From positions 6,474,196-6,538,195 of the forward strand of contig NW_024609839.1 of assembly GCF_016920785.2 (NCBI RefSeq): a stretch of DNA of 64,000 bases. Direction: 5' to 3'. The notes under the pieces are model-generated. The model did no database searches and was not told the origin of the DNA. It saw only the letters and a program-made list of their open reading frames with translations. This DNA is from Ixodes scapularis (lineage: Eukaryota > Arthropoda > Arachnida > Ixodida > Ixodidae). A program made the translations under genes and the position numbers. Every line of letters begins with the position of its first letter. The stretch's first letter is position 1. Positions 1 through 11,889 of this stretch are shown here, piece after piece.

Positions 1-419
1 TGCGCATTTCCGCCATTGGCCTCCTTCCGCGCTGAGCGGCAGAGGGGCGAGAGGTAGGAAAGATGTGCGGTCAAGGTCGAGCGCATCTTCCGCGAGTGTC
101 GAGTGCGTGTTTGGCGCCGAGGATTCCGATGGTCCCAGCACAGTGTACTGGCTGGAAGGCCACGACGTTATTGTTATCATCGCTCTAAGACACGCCAGAG
201 CTGGACGAAAGAAAACCGGCCGTCCATCTTGGCGTCGCCACCTGCTATCGTCGCGCTCCTCGTGAGTCGCTGCGAGACGCGGCTGACGCAAGCTGGCCGG
301 ATCCACTTGGGATGGCGTAGTCCTTGCCTTCCACGACAGGCTTTCTCGTCCCCAGAAAGGAAAACGTACTTCTCGAATAAACGGCTGGATGTATAGCCAG
401 TCCCAAGTCGTCAGGCTCG

Positions 420-680
420 ATCTAAAATGTACCGTAAGAATGGACGCCTCCGAGTAGCATTCTCAGCTTTTCGTCAAAGGTGTATTTTATAGGTCGTCTT
501 TTTCCTGTTAAATTACAAAGCGCAGTTCCCTTTCTGTAAAAAATAGGGAAGAGACTTGCCCGGGTCAACAGCGGGTGGCGACGCAGACGACAGTCCAGTG
601 GCGGGGCGCGTTTGGCGCTCGTATTGATAGATGGCGCTACCTCCTTATCGAGACTGCTCGCGAGCACCGTGGTTTATTAA
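420..680 (-). repeat. Dispersed repeat family R1, copy 1
   Basis: Read on the minus strand, this block matches blocks at 838-1310 and 13955-14210. The shared parts are a CGTCTGCGTCGCCACCC-type segment, an ACAGAAAGGGAACT segment, a GAAATACACCTTTGACG segment and a final CGGTNCATTTTA segment. No convincing protein is encoded, and frames differ between copies. The superfamily is not identified; a SINE or MITE is likely. Confidence 0.6.
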
Positions 681-837
681 AATGAACGTAATCTTTTTGA
701 AATGCATTTTCGGTTAAAAACTAAATGCAGACAATAAAAGCAAAACTTGAAAGTGAAAGAAAGCGTTTGCATAACGACGGCGCTTTTGCTTCCAACGGAT
801 TTCGCCTGCGTGTCGTCTGCTTTCTTTCGCTGGTCGG

Positions 838-1310
838 CTGCACGTTCGGACGCTGCTCCCAACGCCATCTATCGATACGTGCGCAAAACGCGCCCCGCAA
901 CTCGACTCGGTCTTCTGCGTCGCCACCCGCCGTTGACTCTCCTTTGGCCGTTTTACAGAAAGGGAACTATGCTTCGCAATTTTACAAGAAAAACCGACCT
1001 GTGAAATACGCCTTTGACACAAAAATACTCCAAAAGCCGGGAGACGTCATAATTAAAATAAGAACGCCGACTTGACATAACAGCAAAAACAACTTCATTA
1101 GACGTTTCGCCTCCCATGCGGGAGGCAAAACTACTGTGTAACTACTGATGATGCCTCCCGCATGGGAGGCGAAACGTCTAATGAAGTTGTTTTTGCTGTT
1201 ATGTCAAGTCGGCGTTCTTATTTTCATTACGCCTTTGACGAAAATTTGAGATTGCTACGTGCAGGCGTCGATTTTCACGGTCCATTTTAGATTGAGCCAG
1301 GTGACTTGGG
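838..1310 (+). repeat. Dispersed repeat family R1, copy 2, split by a foldback insertion
   Basis: Same family as 420-680 (minus) and 13955-14210 (plus). The copy is interrupted after TACGCCTTTGAC at 1007-1018. The same 12 bases recur at 1228-1239, where homology resumes, so the intervening 209 bp look like a later insertion with a 12-bp duplication. Confidence 0.6.
1055..1224. repeat. Perfect 73-bp inverted repeat (foldback)
   Basis: The arms at 1055-1127 and 1152-1224 are exact reverse complements over 73 bp and are separated by 24 bp. The structure lies inside the 1019-1227 insertion in an older repeat. Perfect arms imply recent origin or gene conversion. It encodes no protein. Confidence 0.9.
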
Positions 1311-2119
1311 GCACCCTATAGAACATTTTCGATTGACCAGTAATTAGTCGTCATCTATCGGTAAAACAACGCAGTCGTTATGTTTGCTTTTCGCTTTTTC
1401 CGCCGGTTGTTGTCTATCTATAGACGATTGCAAACGGGGCGTCTGGCCGCCACCATGTTCCTGCTCGTGTGACGAAGCGCGTGAAATTGCATGCCTGTCA
1501 AAGCGACCTTCGCGCGCCTTCTGCACGGACTTGAACGCATGGGGCACCATTCGGGACGCCATGCTTGCGAACGTGCATACTCTGTTCCATACTTAGTGTA
1601 CAACACTGTCAGAGCTGCTGGCACGGGCGTGGGGTCGGATCTCATTTGCACGGATTCTCGCGCAAACGAAACCATAGATGAAGCCAGTCGCTATTGACAT
1701 CTATTTTAAGTCAATATATGCTAATATTGTTGTTCAACAACAAATTATAAGCTTTAAACGCTAGAAAGAAATTAATAATTATAGCTGAGTCTGTCTAATT
1801 CTAAATTATTCAATTTTAAAGGGGGAAAGAACGCGAAACGATGTCAACTTTCTTTGTGGTAAGAGTTTGTTTATTAAGGCGGAAACCTTATATGTCTCCT
1901 CATTCAATCGACCTTCAAAGTCCTTGAGCAAAAACACTTCGACGACATTAAAAGTAAGAAAACACGTCGGCGACAGCAAAGGTACCAAAACCCACGGTTC
2001 GCCACTGGACCACGAAATGGCCTTACTTGTGCCAGAATGGGCTGAGGCGCACACCATGCGGGAGCGGAGGACACTTTCGTTTAGGCAGCGGTACAGAGCG
2101 GGCTCGCCACATGCCGTGA
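1311..2119. other. No recognisable feature
   Basis: Short overlapping open frames on both strands show no family resemblance, and the end of the interval is AT-rich. I see no RNA gene or transposon terminus that I can support. Confidence 0.4.
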
Positions 2120-2124
2120 GATTA

Positions 2125-2301
2125 GAGACTTTTAGCAAACCGTTGCCGTGCTCCGCGTACCGCACTGCCGGAGCCTTTGAAGCGTGCTTTCAAGCGCGCG
2201 CCCAGGTAGTACCGTGACCTCGGGGCGCGCGCATAAAAGCATGCTTCAAAGGCTCCGGTAGTGCGGTACGCCAAACACGGCGATGGTTTGCTGAAGGTCC
2301 C
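2125..2301. mobile_element. Palindromic MITE family M1, copy 1 (177 bp)
   Basis: The long imperfect terminal inverted repeats (TIRs) begin GAGACTTTTAGCAAACC and end GGTTTGCTGAAGGTCCC. The flanks GATTA (2120-2124) and TATTA (2302-2306) look like a 5-bp target duplication with one mismatch. The inner arms contain GCTTCAAAGGCTCCGGTAGT and its complement. The same family occurs at 15752-15934. No coding capacity. Confidence 0.8.
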
Positions 2302-2306
2302 TATTA

Positions 2307-4160
2307 ACGGCGCCAAAAGCACGTCGTCAGAGAGAGCGCTGTCTTCGGAGGTTCGCTATCACCGGGATCGGCCCTGGGGCTTGCGCCTTATAGTCGTCTC
2401 AGGGGTATACAAAGAGACCCTGGGAATTTTTTCTCGTTTTTGTGCGACTTTTGCAGGCTACATCGACAAGGTTGAATCGAATGCCGGGTTTGAACCTTTC
2501 TCGTTGATGGACGTGCCGATCGTCGCGGCCAGAACCGGACGCAGCGGCTCTGCTTCAGCGTAAACTTACGCTTCTTGTTACATTTGAACATCGTCGCGGC
2601 CACCATCAGCAACACCGTCGTCACGCTGCTTCTGGCGACCGTGAATATGTAGAGACGTCGATGCTGTTGGCGCACTGCGAACACGAAACGGAGGAAGATG
2701 TACCAGTTGTGCGCCCCGAACTAAGGTTTTATCGGGGATCAGCCCCTGTCGCCGCAAAGTAATCGCAGCTCACGGGGTGACGTGCATAGCGCACAAACTT
2801 GGGCGTATTAGTAGAAATATATGCGTGTCAGTGAGCCATCGGTGGCGCTCTCTGAGAGGGAGGTACACTATCTGCATTCGAACATAAGTATGAAGTTTTG
2901 AAGCGTTGTATCTGCACATCTGGTCGCCTCGTGGGCGTGTGTTTTTACTCTGTATATGTGCAATCTGTCTAACAAATTCCTTTGATTCAATTTTCCTTCA
3001 ATAAACTTCAGTTGCGAGTCAGCCCTTGTCCTGTGTTGTCTTTACCCGTTTTTCGTCCCTGTTTATCTGAGGCCGTTTTTTCATCGTGTTCAACAAATAT
3101 ATGCCAACGCTTGTTCGCGGAGAAGTTTTGTACTCGTCATAAAAATACTCCGAAGACTGATGGACCGTCGTACGTGTGTCTCGAATTCCAGACTGCCGGA
3201 CAGTCCGCGTAGTGCGCTGTCGCTCTGTGTGCTAGTCCCTCCGAACTGCCCCTTTGCTGGCGGCGCCAATAGCTTGATGTTGCGTCAACTATAGAAAAAC
3301 CGAATCGGAATAAATGTTGACCAGCATGAAAACCCTCGATCAAGGTCGCGGCCATTTTTCTCGTAGGTACTGCTTTCCCTTCTCTGCCAGTCACGTGCTA
3401 TCAAATTCCCCTTTCCTGGGACAGCAGATAAAGTTTAACCCACGGTTGGCGTTCGAGAAAGCGGCCCATGGGAGCGGCACTTGACGGTAGCCCACATCCG
3501 TGCGCTGTTGGCGCTTAATTGGTGGCTCGAGCGTTGAGCTGGTCGTTCCGACAAACGGTGTGTTGGGTGCTCGCTACCGGTTGCAGTTTGTGCGCCTTTT
3601 GCTCGTCGTCAGCAAATAGGGGCAAAAAAGGTTTTCGCATACCCTTTGAGCGAAGCACTTGGGAGAGCCAGCAATATGGCGAGCTATGTTTAGACAGTCT
3701 GGACTGTGTGCCTACGTCTTACGCAGTGTCGCAACGCACACGGACGTTTTCTCGGTCTCGTCGAATCACCTTCCATAAATTGCAGCGCCCTCCCAAGTGC
3801 CTCGCGGGAAAGTAGACCGACGGGAATTTTTTAGTGCAGTCTCGCAGCACTCAACAGGGAGTTTCCGCTCCCATTGCGCATGCGCAGCCGGCTACGCCCA
3901 GAGCGGCCGCGCATGCGCAGTGCCGATTGTGCCGCTCCGGAGAGCGGAGTACCAAAGCGGTCTCGAAAACATGGTTGCTCACAAGCATGCACGTTTGTCG
4001 CCTAATTGGTGGCGGCGCTCGAGTGTAAACATGCACAAAATGTATATGACGTGTTCGTGAGCGGTGTGGCTTGTGCGCCTTAGCTCGTCAATGCTGAATG
4101 CTGGACTAGTTGATATTGGCCTTGGGTTGCCAAAGGCATGGTAGCGCTTTTTAGACGAGG
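2307..4160. other. No recognisable feature
   Basis: Open frames are short and overlapping with no known motif. A small palindrome of GCGCATGCGC type lies near 3877-3920. I found no supported gene or element boundary. Confidence 0.4.
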
Positions 4161-4162
4161 AC

Positions 4163-4256
4163 AAAAGAGAGAAAGACAAGGCAGACACTTGTCTTTCTCT
4201 CTTTAAGGCGTCTCTAAGGCGTCTTGGGTTGCCTTTGGCAACCCAAGACGCCTTAG
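4163..4256. repeat. Double hairpin: imperfect 17-bp and perfect 20-bp inverted repeats
   Basis: AAAGAGAGAAAGACAAG is followed closely by its complement (about 4165-4204). Then 4214-4233 and 4237-4256 form a perfect 20-bp inverted repeat with a TTT loop. Function unknown; probably a foldback remnant. Confidence 0.7.
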
Positions 4257-4482
4257 CTCGTCAGCTCGAGGCGAAAAATTAAAAAAATCTTTTTCGCATA
4301 CAGCTTCTAAAATAAAATAAAAAAATAAAATGGCACGTGTATTTTTTCGGAAAAGCGCCGAGGAGAGCCTGTCGTCGTAATCTACGGAGGGAGCTCAACA
4401 AATAACGATTCTTTTTTCCTTAAAAAAACAGTTTGCTGTTACAATGAGTCTCAGATAAGCACGCGAAACGTCAAGCTGAAAC

Positions 4483-4809
4483 TAGTGCCACTAAATAAGC
4501 TACGCTTCAGAGTAACGACACTTGGCCATATTGTGGCTTAAAATCATGGTTGCCAGTTATCTGAAGCTTTATCTGAAATCACAGGAAATGCTTTTCCGCC
4601 CTCCGCAAATGTTTAAACCGTTCGCGACAGAGCAAAGCAGTATTACATGACCTTCCTAACACCGAATCTAATGCTGAGGAAGTCGCACTTCTGAATCATG
4701 ACGATCGGCCGTTGCGTCTGTTCTGCATACGAGCCAAAATGGCGGCGCCCACAACAATGTCGGGCAACGGAGTGCCGATACTCTAAGCGCAGCTTATTTA
4801 GTGGCTCTA
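4483..4809. mobile_element. hAT-type MITE family H1, copy 1 (327 bp)
   Basis: TIRs are TAGTGCCACTAAATAAGC at the left and TAGAGCCACTAAATAAGC (complement) at the right. A perfect 8-bp duplication GCTGAAAC flanks it (4475-4482 and 4810-4817). TIRs starting YAGNG with an 8-bp duplication are characteristic of hAT transposons. There is no transposase. It is homologous in inverted orientation to 8649-8976. Confidence 0.88.
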
Positions 4810-4819
4810 GCTGAAACGT

Positions 4820-7340
4820 TTTGCGTCTGTTTTTTTTTTTTTTCGTGTTTGTTTTGTTTTCAAAAAAAGAAAAAAGAGCTACAGATCTTTACGTTTGAAC
4901 CGGGCACGTATTGATAAATCGAGATATTAGGGATCTTAAACGGGAGATTAGTAAGTAACGCTACTCAAAAAGTAGCTTCTTATTATAGTCTTATTAAGGT
5001 TTCTGAGGTGATAAAAAACCATAAACGTATTTCCAGACTTAAAAAGAAAAAAAAAACAAAAACAGAAACGCAATTTTGCGAACACAAAGCAAAATACATA
5101 GGCCAGAAAGAAAACAACGAAATCTGTCCCATTTTCAAGAGGTACGGAAACGAAATGACGTGAGTGCGAGCTCTCTGCCCCTCGCTTCGAAGTAGGCCAG
5201 CGAGAAGAGCAATGCGTATCGCGCTCGTGACGTCAAGAGTTCCTGCACGCCCGAGGGTACTCGAGTTGCGAGCGTTGCCGCTTGGTGGCGTCAATGCTTG
5301 ACAGTCACGGGTGGCAGACATCGAGAGAAAACTAGGCATTTTCTTATTAACTGATGGCAAGTGGGTTTTATAGCCTCCTTTTCTTTTCAGTGCGGAGTGA
5401 ATATATTTTTCACATTTAGATATTCTAAGCTTAAATGGTAAAACAAATTGGCTAGGTGGCGTAAGCTACCGCCCGATCCGAAGGGCACAGACGGATTCAT
5501 CCATCCATCATCCATCCTCGCCTAGTAGTGATATCCGAGGGCTGTACGCTCCATTGGCTATACATAGCTTGCCCGTAACGTCCTTCTCAGCCGTGCCGAT
5601 ATTTTGTGTGTCGCGACAATTCGGTTCACCGTGTTAATTTCACACCGGAGAAGTAGTAGTAGCCCGAGGGAACCAGTAAGCAGAAAGAACCCTCCGTACC
5701 CAGCAATGGCGACAGCTCCAAGCTATGTGTATAAGCACGGTGGAAGAAATACATTTAGGTGATGACCCTCTGTCTCGCGCGGCGACCACATTATGTTCGG
5801 CGCACCGTGCGCGCTTCACTCGCACGGGGATAGATGGCGCCCGAGTATAGATGTGCTTGTGCAGGCTGGTATATAGGGCTTGTGAAGGAAATATATGCAT
5901 TCTTTACTCGGTTCTTGTTTACTGCGTGGTTAAATGATAGATTTATGTTGGCGAATTGTCACTGATTGCCTTTTCCCCCCGTGCGGTTCCTGTTTTTTTT
6001 TTTTTTTGTTTTTTTTTACTAGGACATCCTGATGATGGCTCAGCGTGACAAAAATACTCGTATAAATATAAAGCTTCCCGGCATAATCTACTGGGTCTTC
6101 AATACTTTAGAGTAATTTAGAGTAAACACCTGGGTCGTGCTCGCATGTTTTGTCAAACAACATGTTTGGTAACAGTTGCGTAAATTCTTTGCACACATTG
6201 GGTGGCTTTATATGAGGTAGGGTGCTTTTTTTCATCCTGGCCCTGCCTCATTGAAAAAAATTAATTCGAATAATGTTACATAGTGGGGCCTAAATAATTC
6301 TTTACATGCGCATTACAAATGGTTTACACATACAATGTCAACTTGTACTGTGGAACATACAAACCTTGTGAGCAGAAAAAAAATTCCTATTTATAATGAC
6401 ATAGTGACTGAAACGATGACACAGTATGATGGCATACTGACTGACAGGATGACACAGTGACTGAAAGTCAAACAATAGCAGCGGTTATAAGCTAGCGCTT
6501 CTAGCCTTCTCTGCAGTACAACATAAGGTGAAACGGAGTATAGGCGAGCTCCAGTCTTATTGTTATGCTGTGTTAGTAAACACTATATTTCATCTCACGT
6601 CTGACCTTAGCATGGACTGACCACGAATGTTGTGCGAGCGCCAGCGGCTAGCCTTGACTGCCTTAACTGGAGCACTAGCTGCACGAGCGCTCGTGCATCC
6701 GCCGAGGCTTCATTCGAAGTAACTAGCTCGCGCTTTTAGCACGCGCGGCTAACAATAGTCCATACTAAGGTGAGGCTACAGTGTTGTGAGACGAAGTATA
6801 GAGCCAGAGTGGCTCTAGTAAACACCGGGCTGTGGAGGCAGTGGTGTGGTTGGCCCGGCAGAGGTCCTTGTGCACTCGGATCAAGCTCGTACCTTCCGTG
6901 TACAAAGAACGCCGATCTGAATGGTGTGCAATGCACGTTGCGGAAGCATTGTGGAATTTAAAATATACAATGTAGCAGACTCGTTAGCATGCTCCGCCAC
7001 TCACATTCTAGACTTAGTAACTCCACGAGAGAGAGAGAGCCATGCTTTCGCGAACTGGCGCCGCTTCCTACAGGCCGATGGCGTGCGACATTCCAAGGGC
7101 GCTTCAAAGTCCGCCACCAGGCGCAATCTTGAAATCCATTCATTTGTTTTAAAATTAGTTTTCTTAACTTTTCTGCCGGAAGCCCAGAAGGGGTAGTTTA
7201 GACTAGTGTTTCTCGGCTAGCGACACAGCATAGGCCCTATGTAAAAAAATAAATAAGAGCAAGAATTTCGTTTCCGTACACCTTTAGTCCATTCACTGAC
7301 GTTTGATCGGTTTCGTCAGAACCTTTGTCTGTTCGTATAC
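4820..7340. other. No recognisable gene; low-complexity tracts
   Basis: The interval has T-rich runs near 4830-4850 and 5998-6018, AT-rich sequence at 6100-6450 with short repeats built on GACACAGTGACTGA, and fragments resembling the CATAAGGTGAAACGGAGTATAG repeat near 6520. Open frames are short and carry no recognisable domain. Confidence 0.4.
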
Positions 7341-8281
7341 TAGAGCCGCTAAATGAACTACGCTTAGAGTAATGGTAGTCTATTTTTCGATCATCTTGCG
7401 GGCGGCGCCATTTTTGTGGTTAGTGCAGAGCGGTCGCCATTGCCGATCGGTGTGATTGGACCAGGGTGTAAGATAAACAGGTGGGGAAACGAGAGCCAGA
7501 TGAGCGACCGGATTGTGTCCCCCTCGGTTTTCTCTTTTTCTGTGGCGCCATCTATGTGGAGCACCGCGAAATCTCACTCCGGGTGGGCGAACGGTGGCGA
7601 CCGGCTAAACTGACGGAGAAGGTTTCTCGTGGATTTTCAATGGAGGACTGTCCTGCTCTCGGTTTATTTTGCGCACTCTCCCATAAAGTTCCATGCAAAT
7701 TCGATTCCAAACTTTTTTCTTCTCGCCGCAGCGCCATCTGTCGCAAATCGGGGGTACCCGCAAGCAGACGAGTACACAATCCGGTCACGGCGCTGCGATA
7801 GGTTGCTATGGGCCGTTTCCCTACGTGTCTATCTTACACCCTAGATTGGACAATGCAACTTCCCAGACTCCCAGTCTTTACGTACGAAGTCATGAAGCTC
7901 GAACGACTCGGCCCCGATATGGACTGCTTGTAACATTTCTCAAGGACGAAAAATTGTTTCCTGCCGTTTCAGATAACACCTTAGAGAAAATACTGAATGA
8001 TCAGAACCCAGCTCAGGCCTTGGAAACGAGCACTGTGTCACTCGGGCGTTCGCGCTCGTCAACAACAAATCCGTCCACGAATATTCGGATTCGCGTTCGT
8101 GGCCACTGAGTGGGCTCTTCTCAACACATGCGAACGACCAGTTCCACGGTGTGCTTAAAAAGCACGCTGGAAGCTTGGAGTCATTGCAACTGCACGTCCC
8201 GACCACCCGATTTTTTTATTTAGTCCTTGAGTTGGGGATTAAAGCTAAGGAGGAACCAGTGTAGCTCATTTGGTGGCTCTA
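7341..8281. mobile_element. Longer hAT-type element of family H1 (941 bp)
   Basis: It begins TAGAGCCGCTAAATGAAC and ends with the complement of TAGAGCCACCAAATGAGC, matching the H1 termini at 4483 and 8649. The 8-bp flanks (TCGTATAC and GTATAAAT) do not match cleanly, so the duplication has decayed or an end is wrong. The interior shows no transposase. About 7935-8200 (minus) is also similar to 40500-40625 (plus). Confidence 0.6.
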
Positions 8282-8648
8282 GTATAAATGTAACGCTTTG
8301 TTCGTTGTGATTGCACCGCTACAGTTTATCAGCGATCTCGTGGAGAGAAGGCACAAAGCTCCCGTGCATACACGAATGTTTGGGCTATAGAACGTCCGTT
8401 CTCATTTGCATACGTCCAGGGTAGCAATACGTTCTCAGCGGGTGGACTCGCTAATTACAGTGACTCCGAACCACAACCCTTTTGAATTGAGCCAGCAGAA
8501 GTTTCGAATTGGGAAGGATTCGTAAGCAATAAATCGGGACAGCCAATCATTTCCTTCTTAAAAAGTAAGTAAATAAATAAATAAAACTATTTGATCTTTG
8601 TTTTTTTATATTCTTTATGCAACATACTTTGTTTCCATTGGTCGTTTC

Positions 8649-8976
8649 TAGAGCCACTAAATGAGCTGCGCTTAGAGTATCGGCACTCCGTTCCCCGACA
8701 TTGTTATGGGCGCCGCCATTTTGGGGCTGGTGCAGAGCAGAGGCAACTGCCGATCGTCATTATTCAAAAGTGCGACTTCCTCAGCATTAGATTCGGTGTT
8801 AGGAAGCTTATGTGATATTGATTCTCTCTGTAGCAAACTGTTTAATCATTTGTTGAAGGCGCAAAAAGCGTTTTCTGTAATTTCAAATAAAGCTTCAGAT
8901 AACAGGCAACCATGATCTTAAGCCACAATATGGCCAAGTGTCGTTACTCTGAAGCGTAGCTTATTTAGTGGCACTA
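8649..8976. mobile_element. hAT-type MITE family H1, copy 2 (328 bp)
   Basis: TIRs are TAGAGCCACTAAATGAGC and TAGTGCCACTAAATAAGC. The flanks GTCGTTTC (8641-8648) and GTCGTTAC (8977-8984) form an 8-bp duplication with one mismatch. It aligns along its length with the reverse complement of 4483-4809, including the CTCAGCATTAGATTCGGTGT segment. Non-autonomous. Confidence 0.87.
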
Positions 8977-8984
8977 GTCGTTAC

Positions 8985-9846
8985 AAAAGGAGCGATACTT
9001 TTCTGACGTGATTCCAACAAACTTTACAACCAACGAACCAGCCGTATCGAGCCGCTATTTTTTTCTTTTTCGAGTGGGATTGCGGGCATTTGCCCCAAAG
9101 CCAGGGATTGGTCGTTTGTGCCCTGCACGGCTTCCTTGTCGGTTCCGAGGAGATTAAGTGGACCATCGAGCCGGAGGTATTAGGGCCGACGTGAGTCGGC
9201 GACCAAGGCAGAACACGAGTCTAAAAGGATTAGCGGATTTCCTTCAAAATAATCAAAAACAAAACCCGGCCCTTGTTTTTTTCTTTCTTTCTTTCTTTTT
9301 CTTTTGGCGCGAGGTATTTTAGTCGTGTTCTGTAGCGAGCTCCAGGTTTGCGTTTTTTGGGGCTTAAACCCCTGTTTCGCGGAACCGAATTGGTCGAGAA
9401 ACATCGGGTTTCTCTTTATTAAACTTCTGGTTAGAGTCCCTGGTTTTGTCTAATTAAAAAAAAAAAGGATGCTGCAATGAAATTCTAGCACCCATTTTAC
9501 TGCGTAAATGTCAACCACTGAGACACAAATGTCTTTCTTGAAAACAACTTCATTTCCGAGGAATAATTCGAAGGTCGTAGAGAGCAGCGCCTTTGCGTAG
9601 AAGTCGGACGGCGAACTGCGTGCCCGCGAGCCCTGTCCAAGCGAATTTCCCTCCCGAGGGGAGGGGCAACGGTCTCGAGAGCTCCCGATACACTTGGCGC
9701 TCGTGACGTCATGTTTTTCTTCACGGCCTGGTTGTGAGATTCGAGACTTCGTGGCCTTCCTAGATATCGAGAGAGATAATGTAGACCAGAATGAGTTGTG
9801 CAATATTTTAGGAGAAGCAGGGGTGGAAACCGAGGTGACCAATTTG
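8985..9846. other. No recognisable gene
   Basis: The interval contains a CTTT-rich tract (about 9270-9305) and an A-rich run at 9454. A minus-strand open frame extends from 9989 to 9450 but is compositionally mixed, has no domain, and crosses into the TTAA-flanked element, so I do not call it a gene. Confidence 0.4.
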
Positions 9847-9850
9847 TTAA

Positions 9851-10535
9851 AGGGGTCATGAAACGCTTTTTCAACTTTTTTCTGTTTAGCTTTCCTCCTC
9901 AACTCATAAATCGCGCATTGTACCAAACAGTTCAAGAAGTCGGAAAGAAGGGAGTCCCCTCTTGCTCGGAATCTCGCTTGTGTAGCCATTGTCCCCCTAG
10001 AAGATTAGCCCGTCGCTCAAAATAGTTCTTTCCCCACCCCGTTCACCCCGAAGCTGACAGTGCTGTGGAAGCTACGTGCTCGTTGGGCCAGCCACACATT
10101 TTCCACGTGATCACGCCCTCTCGCGCATGCCGACCCGCAGAGAATGAGGTCAGGTGATGAAAGGGAGGCGGCTGATTGGTCCGGCAAGCGCGTAGCTTCC
10201 ACCGCAATGTCAGCTTAGGGGTAAAGGGATTAAGTGAGGTCCGGTGTCGTGTGACGTGCGCTTGGGCCCTGGTGACGCGCTGCGGGGGCCCGGTTATGGT
10301 GGCTAGTAGCCCGGTGACGCGCTGCGGGGTCCGCGGATGTATCACAGTGAAAAGGCGGAGAGTTTACGAAGGGAAGGAGGTACGAAATAGGCCGCTATGT
10401 TTTGCAAATTTTTGTAGCGAAAGTCAGGCTTCTGACTTTCTACCTTTGTTCTTTTGGCCCACTGAACGATGTGCTATTAGTAAAATCCCAATATAAATTG
10501 ATTTACTCCAGCCCAAAATTCGTTTCATGGGTCCT
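9851..10535. mobile_element. TTAA-flanked non-autonomous DNA element (685 bp)
   Basis: It begins AGGGGTCATGAAAC and ends GTTTCATGGGTCCT, flanked on both sides by TTAA (9847-9850 and 10536-10539). TTAA target duplications are typical of piggyBac and Kolobok families; I cannot choose between them. The right half is homologous to 40640-40875. The interior has an imperfect direct repeat around GGTGACGCGCTGCGGGG. No transposase is seen. Confidence 0.75.
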
Positions 10536-10539
10536 TTAA

Positions 10540-11475
10540 GAGACATCTACGGGGATACATGGGAAGGCCAACTGATGTACCACCGATAGGCGTACACAGG
10601 GGTGCCCGTTGTCACCACTACTGATTGTGGTATATTTGCCTGGACCAGAACGCAGACTAGAGAAGAGTGGCATTGGGTTTGATCTTTCCTACTATGCCGA
10701 TGATATCGTTCTGATGACAGACAACAGTAGAGATATGCTGAAACTGTTCACAATATGTGGACAGGAAAGTGACGAGCTTGGACTGGAATTTAGTGCAGAG
10801 GAGTCCGAAATTATGGTTTTTAAGTTCACGCGGGACAACCCATTATGTATACAACGATTTCAATCCCCGAGAGTAGAGCAATACAAGTATTTGGGAGTGT
10901 GGTTACACGAGGTCACACAGTACCAACAAGAACATGAAAAATATGTGACAACTGAAGGCAACGCAAATTCGTCAGTAATGAAGAGGCGAGCTAGTATGGA
11001 ATTTTAACAGATACGAGGTAGTGAAAGTTTTCTGGAAGGGGGTTATAATGCCTGGTTTAACGTTTGAAAATGTTCCCTGCATGACGTCGGAGGTGCAGTC
11101 AAGACTGTAGGTCAAACAGCGTGGCGTAAGCAGGTTGGTACTGGGAGCCTATTGGAATAAACCCTGGTGAAGGCGTACAGGGAGATATGGGTTGGTCGTC
11201 GATCGAGGCAAGGGAGGTAAAAAGCTAAGTGCAATTCGAAGAACGGCCGCGGGAAATCGCTGAGGAGAGTTGGGCAGGCACAATGTTATAGCTAGCTATA
11301 TTATGAGCAGCGTAGACACAATATGGAGAAAACGAACCCGACGACTTGCATCAAGGTACTGGCTTAACACCGAGGAAGATGGGCGGACAGGAACAGTGAA
11401 GAATATTATAATGAAGAGAGAGAGAGAGAGAGAGGAAGACGTGAGAGACAAGAATGCAGAAGAATCCAGCTTTTG
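10540..11475 (+). pseudogene. Decayed LINE reverse transcriptase fragment (YADD box)
   Basis: The 10609-11007 frame begins at the RT motif CPLSPLL and continues through the catalytic box YADDIVLMTD and the later KYLGVWL motif, the usual order of palm blocks in non-LTR RTs. Upstream, IGVHRG is one base out of frame with CPLSPLL, so a frameshift separates them. From about 11000 homology continues in another frame (NRYEVV, then VIMPGLTF) with internal stops, and ends in a (GA)n run at 11413-11432. Endonuclease and ORF1 are missing. The clade is probably one of the RTE/CR1-like LINEs but is not certain. It starts directly after the TTAA duplication of the 9851-10535 element, so that element probably inserted into it or beside it. 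Non-functional. Confidence 0.8.
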
Positions 11476-11515
11476 AAATGTACTAGGAAACTGGCATTAG
11501 AAAGGAAGGAATATT

Positions 11516-11803
11516 GTCACGAATGACAATTGATGAGGTGACGAAGACTGAAGCAAACTAAATGTTTAATGGGGCGAACTTGTGCCCAAAACAAAATAGG
11601 ATAAGGCTAGCGTCGCAAGCGTCGATGGCCTCGAACCAGCAGGATCGAACGCTGGAGCGAGACTGACTCCGCTTCGCCAGGCGGAGCCCCTTATGTACAC
11701 GCGTGGGCTTGTGGAACAATCGGCGTAGAAGGGCGCGTAGAACATTCTAACCTCGGATAAGCAACAGGTTTCTCGAATATACCAGAACGCGACATTACAG
11801 AAA
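11516..11803 (-). mobile_element. Possible solo LTR or LTR fragment
   Basis: On the minus strand the block starts TGTAATGTCGCGTTC and ends ATTCGTGACA, the TG..CA form of an LTR, with a CATTAAACAT polyadenylation-like stretch near its end. I found no matching 5-bp duplication and no adjacent primer binding site, so the boundaries are tentative. Confidence 0.3.
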
Positions 11804-11819
11804 CGACAAAAAGGTGTGT

Positions 11820-11889
11820 CCGCTGCCACGCATCGAACCTGGGCTTTTCGCGTGGGAGGCAAGCACGATATCCGTTAGACCAGGGACGC
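11820..11889 (-). pseudogene. tRNA-Gly(CCC)-like pseudogene or SINE head
   Basis: On the minus strand there is an A-box-like TGGTCTAACGG, an anticodon loop CTCCCAC (anticodon CCC) closed by a mostly paired stem CTTGC/GCGAA, and a T arm CCAGG-TTCGATG-CGTGG with four of five pairs. The acceptor ends do not pair (GCGTCCC against CAGCGGA), so this is not a working tRNA gene. A tRNA-derived SINE or pseudogene is likely. Confidence 0.55.

Noticed and set aside
9450..9989. 179-codon minus-strand gene
   Set aside because: No domain, low-complexity ends, and it runs into the TTAA-flanked element, so it is likely a chance frame.
10609..11007. Functional reverse transcriptase because of the YADD box
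   Set aside because: The frame is broken on both sides, the fingers and endonuclease are absent, and later homology contains stops.
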